In this document: in pieces, positions 23,241-35,300 of the stretch
How positions within the stretch are numbered: position 1 is the first letter of the stretch
Layout of the letters: the number at the start of each line of letters is the position of its first letter
Source of the DNA: Spirodela intermedia
Taxonomy: Eukaryota > Streptophyta > Magnoliopsida > Alismatales > Araceae
Assembly: GCA_902729315.2 (NCBI GenBank)
Contig: LR746270.1
Span: 1,104,501 to 1,168,500 of the forward strand
Length of the DNA stretch: 64,000 nt
Direction of reading: 5' to 3'
Made by a program: the position numbers and the translations under genes
Notes under the pieces: model-generated
Told to the model about the DNA's origin: nothing
The model's database searches: none
The model's input: only the letters and a program-made list of their open reading frames with translations

Positions 23241-26100
23241 GAGAAAGGATGAACCTTATTCCGTCCGCTCGAGGAAATTATCCTCTTGACCTCAAACTGG
23301 AGGACAAAGTATTAGACGGTCGAGGGCGTCCTCCGCCTCAAACTGGACCAAATACAGACGAGAAGGCAACCTTATACGGACCAAGTCAAAAAAAATATCA
23401 TTCTCCATGCCAACATATATTAAAAAACCGCTTGCATTAACGTTAACATTATGAGCATTTCTTCATATCCTTCTTATAACTTACGTTGAAGGAATGATAA
23501 TAAAACAATGTTACATCTCAATTTATGTACATCATTAGCCTCCTCCATGTTATATTTGCTTAATTATTTATTGTTGTATCATTTCTACATAGACCAAAGC
23601 TTGAAGCTTGAAAATCTTCATAAATATTTATGGCTACAATTTTTTTTGTACTTTCTAGTTGTTTTGAATTGTTCGTTGAAAGCATTTTCATTTTGAAAAA
23701 ATACTCATTCCATGTAAAATGATCTATGTTGATACCCTTGATTTTGATAATTAAAAAATAAAAGTTATTAAAAAATATATTTTTTATATTGGTGTTAATT
23801 TGTATGCTTCACTTATATAATTTAAGTACTCAAATTATTCAATAAATTAATCATATTAAACCCTTCGTCTACTTATTTTAATTTTAATTTTAATGAGTAA
23901 ATCTCAAGGCTTTCTATCCTACGAAAAATTCGAAATAAATTGAATAAATATTTATAAATATAAGGTTAAGTATATGCAATTATATTTATGATGGTCTAAT
24001 CATCTTGCTGCAGTATTTATCTATTCTATATTTATTTCCATATGATATTAGATATGTGTTCCAAGTCATTACAGGTTTCAAATCAATAAGGAACAAATAA
24101 TAGATTGAAGATTTATTTTTGAAAAGTTTATCTTGATGAGGACATGGCAAAAGTATATAGATAAAAATTGAAGTAAAATCTGATGATCTGAAGCTGATGT
24201 GGATACCAAGTAATTTGTCATCAAGTTAGGAAACTATAGTTTAAATTTAAATTCAAAAGATCATAAAAATAGGGAGAATAAAACATTAGAAGGTTGAAGC
24301 ATGAGAATTGTGTACTGTGAAAAATAGCAAGAATTTGAATAACTCAAACATCTAAAATTCAAAAAAGGTGAGAAACTAGTAAATGACAAAAGCTTATATT
24401 TAGTGATTTAGCATTCTTCATCACGATCTACACACTGCAGTGTCAATGACAAATTAACTATTTCATTACTCTTCATTAGCTTGATCTAGTAAATCAAACA
24501 ACTCAACAACTATAACAAGTGCTCTGCATTAGGTCCTATGATAATTAGGTGGGGAGGAAAGAGTAGATTAGACAAGGTCACATAGTGCTTGTAGCATGTT
24601 TGGTCCCAAAATGGGCTAGGTCTTCATGACAACAAACTTGGGAGATTTAGGTCATTAATCCTATTCAAATTAATGTATACCTCTAAAGATAATAGTTAAT
24701 ACTTGAAGATAATTCTCTTTAGTGCTGAAATAAGTTGGATGAGGGAAAACTAGCATTAAAAATTGTGTTCTTGAAAACAAATCACTAATAAGCCTTTTTG
24801 TTATGAATAGTCTTTAGGTGTGTCAACACAAACAAATCTGAGTGAGAACCTATTTGAGAATCAAAATATTATCAACATTTTCAAAAACCCCAATTCACAT
24901 CTTCTCTAGGTGTTTCAACTAGCTCTAATATTGTAAATATCCCTTCACATCATTGTACATTAATATTTTTAATGTTTTAATGATGATTTATTTAACATGC
25001 TGCAAAATCCTAAAGACAATTAGCCTCAAGTATATAATGATTTGTCATTTTTTACTTTCAACAAAAGAAATTGGCTCATATATACTAAAAATTTGAAACA
25101 TTATAAATTAAAAAATAAATATGATGGATCACTATATTATAGTGACTAAATGAGAATTGTCAATGTTGATAACCTTGAGATCCCAAAAAGTGGAAATCTT
25201 AAAGCATGTTATCCTTGCACTCAACCCACTTATTTCCAAACATTCATAATTTCAAAGAAAATCTTAGTGCCTTCTTCTTCCAGGACTCATACCTTTATTC
25301 CTTTAGCCATCATCTAGCTCCAGATTTATATAAAAAAAGTAAACATTTACTACAAGGCTTCCCATAGACAATGGACTGTCAATTAAATATATGGTGGCTG
25401 CACACATGGTTATGAATTTAAGATTGATGAATTATCATTTTATTGAAAGGAAAACTAACTAGAGTTATGAATCTAGAACTAAAGAGGTGTATGTTCATAC
25501 AATTATGTTAATATTTGCACTCAAGGTGAGTTTACAACTTTATGAAGTTACCTTTATAGAAGTAAAGTAGACTAGGAAACTAATCACTATAAAATCTCAT
25601 GGTCTATTTCCTCACATAACAAAGAACCAACCCACCCACACTACATTCACCTAATGAATCAACTCACCTAACTAAATTTGATAATTTTTCAACTATCAGG
25701 GCAAACATTACACAGATTTCTAATCACATTGAGAATATGATCCGCTTCATTTGTCATGCTATTAAGAATATGCATGGAAAACTATAACACTAACATTATT
25801 AATAATATATATTTCGATTTTTTAATTAATAGGAAAATATGATATAACAACTAGAGAGATAATGAATTTCTCGTTAGCATAATTAAACTTCTCTTGGATC
25901 TTATTTTCACTTTTTTTTTCATTGTCTGAAAGTTGAATATTCCCAATGATTAGGAGTATCAATGGCCAACAAATAAATAGCACTTATTTAACAATGAAAT
26001 TTGTAAAAATATAAATCAGTGTGGAAGACCATTAAAAACTTAATATATTAAGCACAAAAGATTAATTATAGGATGAAGTTCATCTAAGACTATAGGAAGG
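23241..26100. other. AT-rich spacer between PHT1 copies 2 and 3
   Basis: About 2.9 kb with no convincing coding region, LTR or RNA gene. Short open frames at 23508-23696 and elsewhere are low-complexity and unsupported. The right end holds the 3' flank of copy 3. Confidence 0.5.
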
Positions 26101-26295
26101 AACTCACTCTATCAGGTTATTTTTACGACCGACATTTGTGGGACAGAGCCCGTTTAAAATCAAGTTTATTTGAAAAGCTTTTGCGCTGTAGCGCCTTAAT
26201 ATCACACAGGGCATTGGAGGAGTAAATGGGATTAGACCCATTTGACTACTGAAGTTAGAACCTCTTCTTGCAATACAAGCAGCCGGATCCATGCC

Positions 26296-27897
26296 TCACA
26301 TATGGAAAGTAATGGGTGGCCTCTCCTGATCGGTCTGCTCGACTTGTTCGTTCTCCCCGGAGAGATCTTCGAGAGACCTTCCCTTGGACTCCGGCACCAG
26401 AAAAGTGAAGAAGAAGCCGAGAACGTTGCAGACCGCGAGCACGAAGAGGGAGTTCCTGACTCCGATGCCCGGGGGGTAGCCCTTGTCGGTCTTCGTACTG
26501 TCCTGGTTCTGCGCCGCGTAGAGGAACCCGAAGGAGCCGATGATGGCCCCCGCCTTGCCGCAAGCCGCCGAGATACCGTGACAGGTCGAGCGTAGCCGCG
26601 CGGGGAAGATCTCCGCCGGCACGATGAAGGTGGTGCTGTTAGGGCCGAAGTTGGCGAAGAAGAAGGTCAGCCCGTACATCACGACGAACCCGATGTGGCT
26701 GTGGGTCCAGTGGTTGTAGGGAATCGCCAGAGCCAGCATGAAGACCGTCATGAAGAAGAACCCCATGAGTTGGATGGTGAACCGGCCGATGATGTCGATG
26801 AGGCCAACGGTGAACCAGTATCCCGGCACGGTGCCGCAGAGGGCGATCAGGGTCTGCGCCCTCGCGATCCTGTAGACTTCCTCGATGGCGCTCATGGTGC
26901 TGGCCTTGGGGATCCACCCGATGGCGCTGAAGATGTCCTTCTGGAAGAGGTTCTGGCTGTAGAAGGCGATGTCGAGGAGGAACCACGTGGAGGTGGTGCC
27001 GAGCAGGTGGAGCCCGTGTCGGCGGGCGAACTCCTTGCTGAAGAGGCCGAACGAATTGTTATCCTTTTTCGTGATCCGCTCCACCTTCTCCTGCTCCTCG
27101 ACTAGCTCCACATTGAGCACCTTGGACATGTCGGCGGCGGCGAGCTTGGCGTTCTTCGCAACCAGCGCCGTGTAGCGGGCGGTCTCCGGCATCTTCATCC
27201 GCCAGTAGTAGGTGAGAGCCGCCGGTACGGCCCCGAACATGAGGATGATCCTCCAGACGTAGTCCGCTTGCGGTACCGTCGAGCCCCGGGGGTCCTGCGC
27301 GAAGGGCAAGGCGTGGTACACGTTGTTGAAGGCGGCGGAGACGACGATGGCCACGATGCCTCCGGCGAGGATGCCGAACCCTTGCATGGAGAAGACGGCG
27401 GCGATGAAGGCGCCTCGGGTCTTCTTGTTGGCGTACTCGGACATGATGGTGGCAGAGAGCGGGTAGTCCCCGCCGATGCCGAAGCCGAGCCAGAAACGGA
27501 AGAAGCAGAGGGTGGCCATGGTTCCGGTGGCGCTGCTGCCAAAGGAGAGACCAGAGGCGATAGAACAGACCACCATGATCACAAGGGTCATCCCGTACAC
27601 CCTTTTCCTTCCCATCTTGTCTCCGAGCCACCCGAAGAAGAGCTGGCCCGAGAGGGTTCCGCAGAAGGCGACACCGTTGACGGCGGCGGCCACGTTGGGC
27701 GGGAGAGAGCCGGGCCTATCGGATCCCTCCTGGTAGTAGTAAATGCGGCCGAGGAGCTTGGTGATGAGGGAGATGCAGAAGAGATCGTAGGCGTCGGTGA
27801 AGAAGCCCATGCCGGCGATCACGATCGCCTTGAAGTGGTACAACTGCGTCTTGGCGACGTCCAGCGCCGTAAGGACCTCGAGGTGATCCCCAGCCAT
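26296..27897 (-). CDS. PHT1: High-affinity inorganic phosphate transporter, PHT1 family (copy 3)
   Basis: An intronless 533-residue paralogue of copy 2 with the same PHT1 architecture: helix-1 FFTDAYDLF, loop motif [11 protein letters not shown], signature [13 protein letters not shown], and the terminal [16 protein letters not shown]. It is predicted to be a 12-helix plasma-membrane H+/Pi symporter. Against copy 2, residues about 117-339 are identical. Changes cluster in residues 5-115 (e.g. [34 protein letters not shown]) and after residue 340 ([24 protein letters not shown], and a different last 15 residues). Key Asp and Arg residues are retained, so both copies should be functional. The start is the ATG at 27897. 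Its leader and promoter are the most diverged of the three. Confidence 0.97.
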   Translation of the reverse strand: MAGDHLEVLTALDVAKTQLYHFKAIVIAGMGFFTDAYDLFCISLITKLLGRIYYYQEGSDRPGSLPPNVAAAVNGVAFCGTLSGQLFFGWLGDKMGRKRVYGMTLVIMVVCSIASGLSFGSSATGTMATLCFFRFWLGFGIGGDYPLSATIMSEYANKKTRGAFIAAVFSMQGFGILAGGIVAIVVSAAFNNVYHALPFAQDPRGSTVPQADYVWRIILMFGAVPAALTYYWRMKMPETARYTALVAKNAKLAAADMSKVLNVELVEEQEKVERITKKDNNSFGLFSKEFARRHGLHLLGTTSTWFLLDIAFYSQNLFQKDIFSAIGWIPKASTMSAIEEVYRIARAQTLIALCGTVPGYWFTVGLIDIIGRFTIQLMGFFFMTVFMLALAIPYNHWTHSHIGFVVMYGLTFFFANFGPNSTTFIVPAEIFPARLRSTCHGISAACGKAGAIIGSFGFLYAAQNQDSTKTDKGYPPGIGVRNSLFVLAVCNVLGFFFTFLVPESKGRSLEDLSGENEQVEQTDQERPPITFHM

Positions 27898-27942
27898 GGT
27901 GCTCCTTCCGCTTCTTTAGCCTCACTTGAAGCTTATGCTCAC

Positions 27943-28382
27943 CTGCACACGGTTACATATGCCAGAATCCCGTTTTAAAACCAAATCGCCGAAATTTAGA
28001 AAGATATGAATCCCATGAATAGTGAAAAAATGGATGAGGGTTGTCTGCAAGAGAAGAATCTCTCGCATACTGATCACTAAAGATGCTATGAAAGTTTTAA
28101 ATCCTCACTCTGACCTCTTTACGTGATAAGGAAACTAGAAAAATAAAGGAAACCCAGTAGAAAATATTTTTTGGAGAAACCCTAATCGGCTACCCGTCTC
28201 GTCTTTCTCGCTAACAAAAAAACCCTGAGTCCTCCGGAAACGGGGATTTTACACGCTCGCTGAAGCAACCGGGAGCCGTTTGAAACTGCTCTCATACCCT
28301 GAGTCCTCTAATTCTATGATGCGCAGGATTGGAGACACCTTGCGGAGAAGAATGGGGGGGGATGGGAGCAGCGAGAACTCAC
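27943..28382 (-). other. 5'-leader intron of PHT1 copy 3
   Basis: Minus-strand donor CACAAG|GTGAGT at 28382 and acceptor GTGCAG| at 27943 are at positions equivalent to copies 1 and 2. Predicted length is 440 bases. Confidence 0.6.
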
Positions 28383-28462
28383 CTTGTGGAGGGGGGAAGA
28401 GAGAGAGAGAAGGCAGAGCAGGTCAAGGACCTGCTGTGTGTAGGGATGTGATGGATTACAGG

Positions 28463-28508
28463 GGTATTTAAGCAAGTCTTCTAGACAGGATTATCCGCAG
28501 GCATATTC
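28463..28508 (-). promoter_or_regulatory. PHT1 copy 3 core promoter: P1BS-type site plus TATA-like box
   Basis: GCATATTC at 28501-28508 fits the P1BS consensus. About 30 bases downstream on the minus strand, GCTTAAATACC (28463-28473) could serve as the TATA box, placing transcription start near 28430, just before the leader-intron donor. Confidence 0.55.
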
Positions 28509-29132
28509 CATTTGCATTGATCATCCCTCTGCGCCCAACGTATAAACTTGAACATCCTTCCTCTACCAACAGTTTTATATTCCCCATGCGAGAGCCTTTC
28601 TCGCTCGAGAATTTGATTAATTTTCCTCAAACTGGCGCTTTCACGAAAGTCAAATCTCCGGGCTGGTAATCGCTGGACTTTCACTGACTTCTATACCCTT
28701 CTCTAATCTCCTATGTTCGCTAGCTGCCACCCATCCCCTCCCCAGTTATGTGCCCTTGCCTTTGTTCGACTAAAGAGGAGGGGAAGGCGACGCAACATGA
28801 GAGCGAGAGAGAGAGAAAGAGAGGGGGGGGGAATATTGAAGCATTGATCCAAGGAGGATACGTTCGAGCTAAACAGAATTAATTACCTTTCCAATTTTTA
28901 TTTTGAGGTTGAAAGCTTGAAAATTTTGACCAAACCGCTGACATCCCTCTATTATCCCTTCTAATTATAGATATTAGCATAAGTTGTTAACAAAAACATT
29001 ATCAAGCGTTGAAACCAGTTGTAATCGTGTAATTTAGATTAGCTATCGATCAAGGGTGTGAACACGAAAGCGGCCCGTTAGATATTCTTTGAACATTGAT
29101 GGATATCGATGTTGACTGTTTGGTGCGTGAAG

Positions 29133-29213
<81 letters not shown>
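29133..29213. repeat. (CT)n microsatellite
   Basis: About 40 uninterrupted CT units followed by short TATC repeats. It occupies the same position in the block as the shorter tract at 30800-30838. Confidence 0.95.
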
Positions 29214-29230
<17 letters not shown>

Positions 29231-29620
29231 CGCTTATCTATCTATCTAGCTCGATCTATCCATCCGTCTCCATCTCTTGCAAAGTGCAGACCCACCGTTT
29301 TTATGCGACCTTTTTTGGGTTCTTCTCCATCCCGGGCCCAGCCGAGCCTCGTAGAAGATCCCTGGGCAAAAGCCGGGCCCGCCTGGATCCATCTCAATTT
29401 TTCGTAAGTACTAGAATAACCTCAGCGTCTAGATTCCGAGGTCACATTCAGCTGTAGTCAACGGCCAATCCACGTCCCTTCCAGCCGCTGCCTCGTCATG
29501 ATCGGCTAATTTATGAATATAAGTGAAGATACTTGCCCAGCGGTCATAAGTTGCGGGCGCTCATCAGTTGTCTCCCCAGGTTTTCAACAGCTTATGGCTT
29601 GTCAGCAGAAGTGACAGAAG

Positions 29621-29628
29621 GCATATTC
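29621..29628 (-). promoter_or_regulatory. P1BS-like box in duplicated block
   Basis: GCATATTC within GGCATATTCCACGGAATAACCGG, repeated at 31761-31768. It lies about 1.7 kb upstream of PHT1 copy 3. It may be a distal element or a passive repeat. Confidence 0.35.
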
Positions 29629-30184
29629 CACGGAATAACCGGTTGACTTTTGGATAACTTATTTCGCACTGATATAATTTTCTCTTTTTTAATATTAGGA
29701 GAAGCATGTACGCGCACCAGCCGGCCGTCGGCGAAGACCACTTTTTATAAAACATTTTAGGTCTACCTTTTACGAAAGTTGACTTTTTTCTTATCTTGTG
29801 ACGTCACTAGTAATTCCGGCTGAAGGATACTCTGACCCGTGAAGTCTCTCTCTCTCTCTCCTTCGACTAGGATAAGTAGGCTTTGAAAAGAGATGGGAAA
29901 GCGCGTGAACAGAAAGCTGACTTTGGCGGCGGCGAGCGTGTCGTCGCATCGTTAATGATCTGATTCCATCTCCCCCGTCCCTTTCGAGATAATCCTTCCC
30001 TTCTCTCATTGCTATTTAGAATTAGACATTTGGGTTCACCAAATAGCGAGCGAGCGAGAGAAAGAGACAGAGAAACAAACAGACAAAGGGCCGTGCTTTG
30101 AACAGGAGGAAGAGATATGTACATCGAAACAACGTGTACTTCAGATACTCGTAGAGAGTAAAATATGGAAGCTGGGCAGGACAC

Positions 30185-30420
30185 ACTAAGAGGAGCTCCA
30201 ACTGCACCGCGAGTGTTGGCCGCTCGGAGAGGGAGAGAGGCCGACCGGCAGCGGCTCTCTGGACGCTCGCTCCCTCGGTTAGGTGTAGATGGCGGCCAGG
30301 TCTCTGACACGCCGCAGGAACGACCGCGGCACCAAACCCACCGGACAAGGGCGTCCTCTTCGCCGCAATCTGCAAGATAAACAGCTAGTGGGAGAATCGG
30401 AACAGAGTAAAGGTGCAAGG

Positions 30421-30475
<55 letters not shown>

Positions 30476-30537
30476 GACCTCATCCTAGCTACGCAGTGAG
30501 CGCCACTAGCTCTGAGGAGGTTTCTCCACTAGCTAAA
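30185..30537 (-). pseudogene. Decayed copy of the last two exons of the TRF-like gene
   Basis: Minus-strand 30537-30480 matches the penultimate exon of the intact gene (GTGGAGAAACCTCCTCAGAG, from the KWRNLLRAS segment), but its first codons are replaced and include TAG. A (GA)n tract at 30423-30478 matches the intron. Then 30369-30185 matches the last exon with an acceptor-like TTGCAG|ATTG. A few inserted bases near GTCCGGTGGG shift the frame, so downstream residues are lost. Upstream of 30537 the similarity stops and sequence of the next block begins, marking a recombination junction. Confidence 0.8.
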
Positions 30538-30540
30538 CTG

Positions 30541-30797
30541 AACTAATTACCTTTCCAATTTTGATTTTGAGGTCGAAACATTGAAATTTTTGAGCAATCC
30601 TTTGACCTCTCTCTATTATCCCTTCTAATTATAGATATCAGCATAAGTAGTTAACAAGAACATGATGAAGCTTTCAAACCAGTTTTAATTACCTAATTTA
30701 GATCAGCTATTGATCAAGTGTATGAACACGAAAACGGCTCATTAGATATTCTTTGAACATAGATGGATGTGGATGTTGATCGGTTTGGCACGCTAAG

Positions 30798-30840
<43 letters not shown>

Positions 30841-32394
30841 ATGAGTGAATAGAACGGGTGAGGTGGAAAATTTTCCGGTATTATCCATGCCTCGTAAAGA
30901 GATCTGGCAGGTTTGACAATTCGGATGGAGGCTTCGTTGTTGATAGAAGTGGCAAAGACAACGGCGAGCCTCTTCTCGCTTCCCAAAGGGTAACGTGCTC
31001 ATTGATCTCTAATCTTCTCGAATGATTTTCTCCAAGTCTAGGTGGCATCTAAAACTATGGAAAGAGAACGATAATTTCTCTATAAAATTTTACTTCATCT
31101 TAGCAAAGTCAACGACAACTCTAGGTAGCTATCTTGGCCGTACATGCTTAAACCAAGTTTGGACAGATATAATCCTACTCTTCTATGTGCCGAGTCGCAG
31201 ATCCTGTTTCTAATCCTTGCCATACTTTTTCAGAACTCGGGCTTAAAAAATCAATCCCAAGCCCGCCACAAGGGCTCGCACGGTCTGCCTGATATCAAGG
31301 CTCTTCTTGCAGTCAGGAAGGGGTCTAACCTCTCTCTCTCTCCCTCTCTCTCTCTCTCTAGCTTGATCGCTAACTATCTACCTACCTATCCATCTGTCTC
31401 CATCTCTTGCGAAGTGCCGAGCCACCGTTTTTATGGGACTTTTTCTAGTTCTTCTGGAGAACGGGCCTAGCCCGAGCCTCGTAGAGGATCCCTGGGTTAA
31501 AACCGGGCCTAGCAGATGGGCCCGCCTGGATCTACCTCCACCATTTTTTCCGAAGTACTAGAATAACCTCAGCGTTTAGATTCCGTCGTCACATTTACCT
31601 GTGATCAACGACTAATCCCTGTCCCTTACACCTCGTCATGGTCGGCTAATTTATGAATATAAGTGGAGATACTCGCCCGGTTGTCGTAAGTTGCAGCGCT
31701 CATCAGTTGTTTCCCCTCGTTTTTAGTACCTTTACCGTGGGTCAACCGAAGTGACAGAAGGCATATTCCACGGAATAACCGGTATACAGGGTTGACTTCT
31801 AGATAAGTTATTTCGCGCTTGTTAGTTCTCTTCCTTTCTAATGTTAGGAGAACTACGGTACACGCATCGGGCGGCTCATCGGTGAAGACTCACCTTTTTT
31901 TTTTAAAATAAAAAATTGAAATGCCACTTTTGCGCACGTGGACTATTTTCACATCAGCTTGACGTCACTGGTGATTCCGTGTTAAGATTTTCTGACGCGT
32001 GTAAGTGCGGGTCACTGGTGGGGCAAGAAGACCGTCATCTTTAGCTCTCTCTCTCTCTCTCTCCGTCGACTAAGACAAGTAGGCCATTAAATGAGATGGG
32101 AAAGCGTGTGAACAGAAAGCTAGTGACTTGGGCTGCCGCGGCGAACGTGTCGCCGCATCTTTGTAAAGATCTAATTCCCACCCGATCCTTCTTAGCTACT
32201 ACATCAGTAAAGAGAGAGAGAGAAGTAGAGGATGAGACATTGGGGTTCATCAAATATCAAGAGTGAGAGAGAAAGAGAGTCAGGGTCGTGATTTGAGCAG
32301 GAGGAAGAGATATGTACATCGAAACCGTGTATTTTAGCTTCTCCAAGGAAGAGAGAGAGAGGGAGAGAGTAAAAGATGGAAGTTGGGCAGGACG
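30541..32394. repeat. Duplicated intergenic block, copy next to the intact TRF-like gene
   Basis: Same landmarks as 28861-30184, adjoining the functional 3' end of the TRF-like gene. It is somewhat longer because of extra sequence near 31220-31520. It carries GCATATTC at 31761-31768 and a (CT)n tract at 30800-30838. Confidence 0.8.
31761..31768 (-). promoter_or_regulatory. P1BS-like box in duplicated block
   Basis: GCATATTC in the same 23-base context as at 29621. It lies roughly 600 bases beyond the 3' end of the TRF-like gene. Confidence 0.3.
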
Positions 32395-35300
32395 CTACGA
32401 GGAGCTCCAACTGCACCGCAGGTGTTGGCCGTCTGGAGAGGGAGAGAGGGCGGCTGGCAGAATCTCTCGGGACGCTCGTTCCCTCGGATAGGGGTGGATG
32501 GCTGCCAGGTCTCTGACACGCCGCAGGACCGACTGCGGCACCAGACCCGACAATGGCTTCTTCTTCCCCTCAATCTGCAAGAAGAGCACACCTTCCTTCG
32601 TCGCTTCTCTTATAAACAAACAAACAGCAAGAGAGAGAGAGAGAGAGAGAGAGACCTCATTCTTGCTACGCGTGTGAGCGCCGCTAGCTCTGAGGAGGTT
32701 TCTCCACTTATCCTGAGAAACAGACATCGAATCATCATCATCATCATCATCATCTTCCATCTGAAACGGTCGCAGGTAGGAGAGAACCACGAGAGAAGCA
32801 AACCTTCAAATCGACGGAGGTGCGATGACCCGAGGATGAGAAAAGAAGCCTCTTTATCTTGGTCCATCGGCCGACCCCGTATCTAGAGACCCCCTCTATC
32901 AGCTTCATCACCTCGGCGAGGGTCCACAGCCTGTGGTGCTTCCTCCGAGCCACACACTTGACGCCCTGACCCGCCAGCGAGGAGCCGAAGGCGCCCTCGT
33001 TCTCCGAATCAGACAACGCCGACAGACCCCTCCCCGGCTTGCTCTCCGGACCGAAATGCCTGTTGCAGGAGCCCTTGACATCCTCTGCCTGGCCAGAAAA
33101 CCATAGGCTGTTGTCAGTACCCATATAAACACTCTGAAATAGAGCAAGTCCTCTGACATGAGACCCTAGATCGGGAAGCTTTTTGAGAGAGAAAGTCAAC
33201 TAGAGGCCAACCCAGTGGATCAAATCAAACGGCTGTTGCTCTATTCGATTTTACACAGAACATGTCTGTAGAATCGTAAAGAGCATATATATATGCAGAT
33301 GCAGACTGGACAGCAGGAAGGCAAGGCAAGAGCTTCTCACCAGATGAGTAAGATTCTTCCTCGGCCGGCCTCTGCGCGGACGACTGGCGCAAGAAACCCA
33401 TCCGCCATCTGAAGACGACTTCTCCGAGCATACCACTCCCGCCCACTCAGACCTCCTCCAGTGAACATGCAAGGCCTTATCTTGGGGGCTTGTCCTAGGA
33501 AATCTCTGCCTCTCGGTGCACAGTGTGCATTTGGCTTCCGACGATTCTTCAATATATCTCCGCGTGCGTTTCCTCGTCCTCTTCCTGGTCGAGTCTCCAC
33601 CTTCCACCTCTGCAAGCCCAAAACCCGACGCATCTGAGTTCATGGTAACCACCTCGGCGTCTCCCTCATCGGTAGATGTGCACAGGGCGGCCTTGCCTTC
33701 AGACAGGACAAGGTCATCAGCATTCTCGTCCTCAGACGGCGTCTTCTTCAGACTGCCCGACGTGTGGTCCAAGTCGATCAGGCTGCTGAGCCCAACTAAT
33801 ATCTGTTGCTTCAGAGACTCCTTGCCCAGAATCGATGTGCCTCGACCGTAGGTGCTCCTGAAGGCGTCATGGAGTCCATGCGCATTCATGGCATCGGGAT
33901 GTAAGGCGCTGTGATTAAACGTGTCATGAGGCTTCAGGTCGATGCTGTGAGCCAAGTGCAGTTTCTCATCAACATCACTACCCACTTCCAAGTTCTCGTT
34001 ATATTCGTCTGGTCTTAAATTCTCCAAGAAGAATCTATAATCCAGGTGGGCAACTCTTTCTGCAAATCTACTTTCTGAAAAATAAAAATAAAAATAAAAA
34101 AGCTTAATTGAGTATTATAACCTCGACAAACAAAATGAAATTGATCACATGCGAAGCATCATTTTACCCGAAAGATAATCAGGGCAGGCATTAGATATAT
34201 TCCCAATCACATGCAGAGTTTGTTCGTCATGTTGTTCCAGCTTGCCGTCCAGAACCTGTGAGGGCATTTGAAAGAGCCACGTGACTAGTGATTTCTATTA
34301 GAAAAGCTTAATTCGGGGAAAAGGGTAGACGAGAAACTAGACATCATTTCAATTGTGTATAAATACTGAAATATTCAGAGGGTTTGGGGCAACAATGGGG
34401 CATAAAAAAATAAATTTTATTTACTAATGAAACATGTACAAACTTAATTGCAGGACAAAGACTGTCAACAACTCATGGGAGGAGGCCCATTGGATTAGGA
34501 TTCCGGTGAATCCCACTTGATAGGTTTCTTGCATTGAAAATTCATTCGTGATTTATGACATGGAAGCCCACTATCAAACGAAGCCTATTTGACTTACCTT
34601 GTGTGATGGATCCCCTCCTCTTAGGGGATGGAACCCATTTGAGGAGTCCAAAAGGCTCAGCAGTGAAACACTATTGATCAGGTTCTTGAACTGAAGAACA
34701 TTCATGAAACACTATTGGGACGGGGGAAGAATCCAATTCACCAAGCCTCTTAGTTAAGACACAAATCTATGGGATGAAGGCCCATTCAATAAATTCATGG
34801 GATGAGAAATATTCAAATACATCTCTATTGGATGAGACCTAGTCGACAAACATGAGAGATGAAGCCATTAAAATAATGTCTATAGGATGAGGCCCACTTG
34901 ATAAACTTATGAGATCAGACCTATTTAACTATGTAAATAAGATGAGGAAGAAAATGCTCCATCGACTATTGAACTCTAGACCCAACTACATATGCTGTTA
35001 AATCCTCAAGAGTTGAGCACAGCCCCACTTACAGTCTTTACTGAACCCATTTCCATTAGTTTGAACCATTAGACGCAATGCCCACGTTATGATTTATTGG
35101 ATCCTGTAAACTGAGTACAAGATAGAATAAGCTCTTCAAAAAAAAATTGGCTGCTGATCCCCAAGCTCACATAAGTCCTTATTAAGATCTTTTGACAGTT
35201 GAACTCCGTCAGGCTCACCTTTCCTCTCATTCCTCTACCTACCTCTTCCTTCTCCTTCTTTTCTTCCCTTTTTTTTTCTATTCTTCAGTTATACTGCATG

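Larger units (their letters stand above)
28861..30184. repeat. Duplicated intergenic block, copy next to PHT1 copy 3
   Basis: Clear counterpart of 30541-32394. Both begin GAATTAATTACCTTTCCAATTTT / GAACTAATTACCTTTCCAATTTT. Both run through TTCTAATTATAGATAT, a long (CT)n tract (29133-29213 here, 30800-30838 there), GGCATATTCCACGGAATAACCGG and GGGAAAGCGCGTGAACAGAAAGCT, and end at TRF-like last-exon sequence. No gene is present. Confidence 0.8.

Noticed and set aside
29867-30418. A 183-residue minus-strand open frame
   Set aside because: It runs across decayed TRF-like exons and block sequence. The similarity to the real exon is in a different frame, so it is not a gene.
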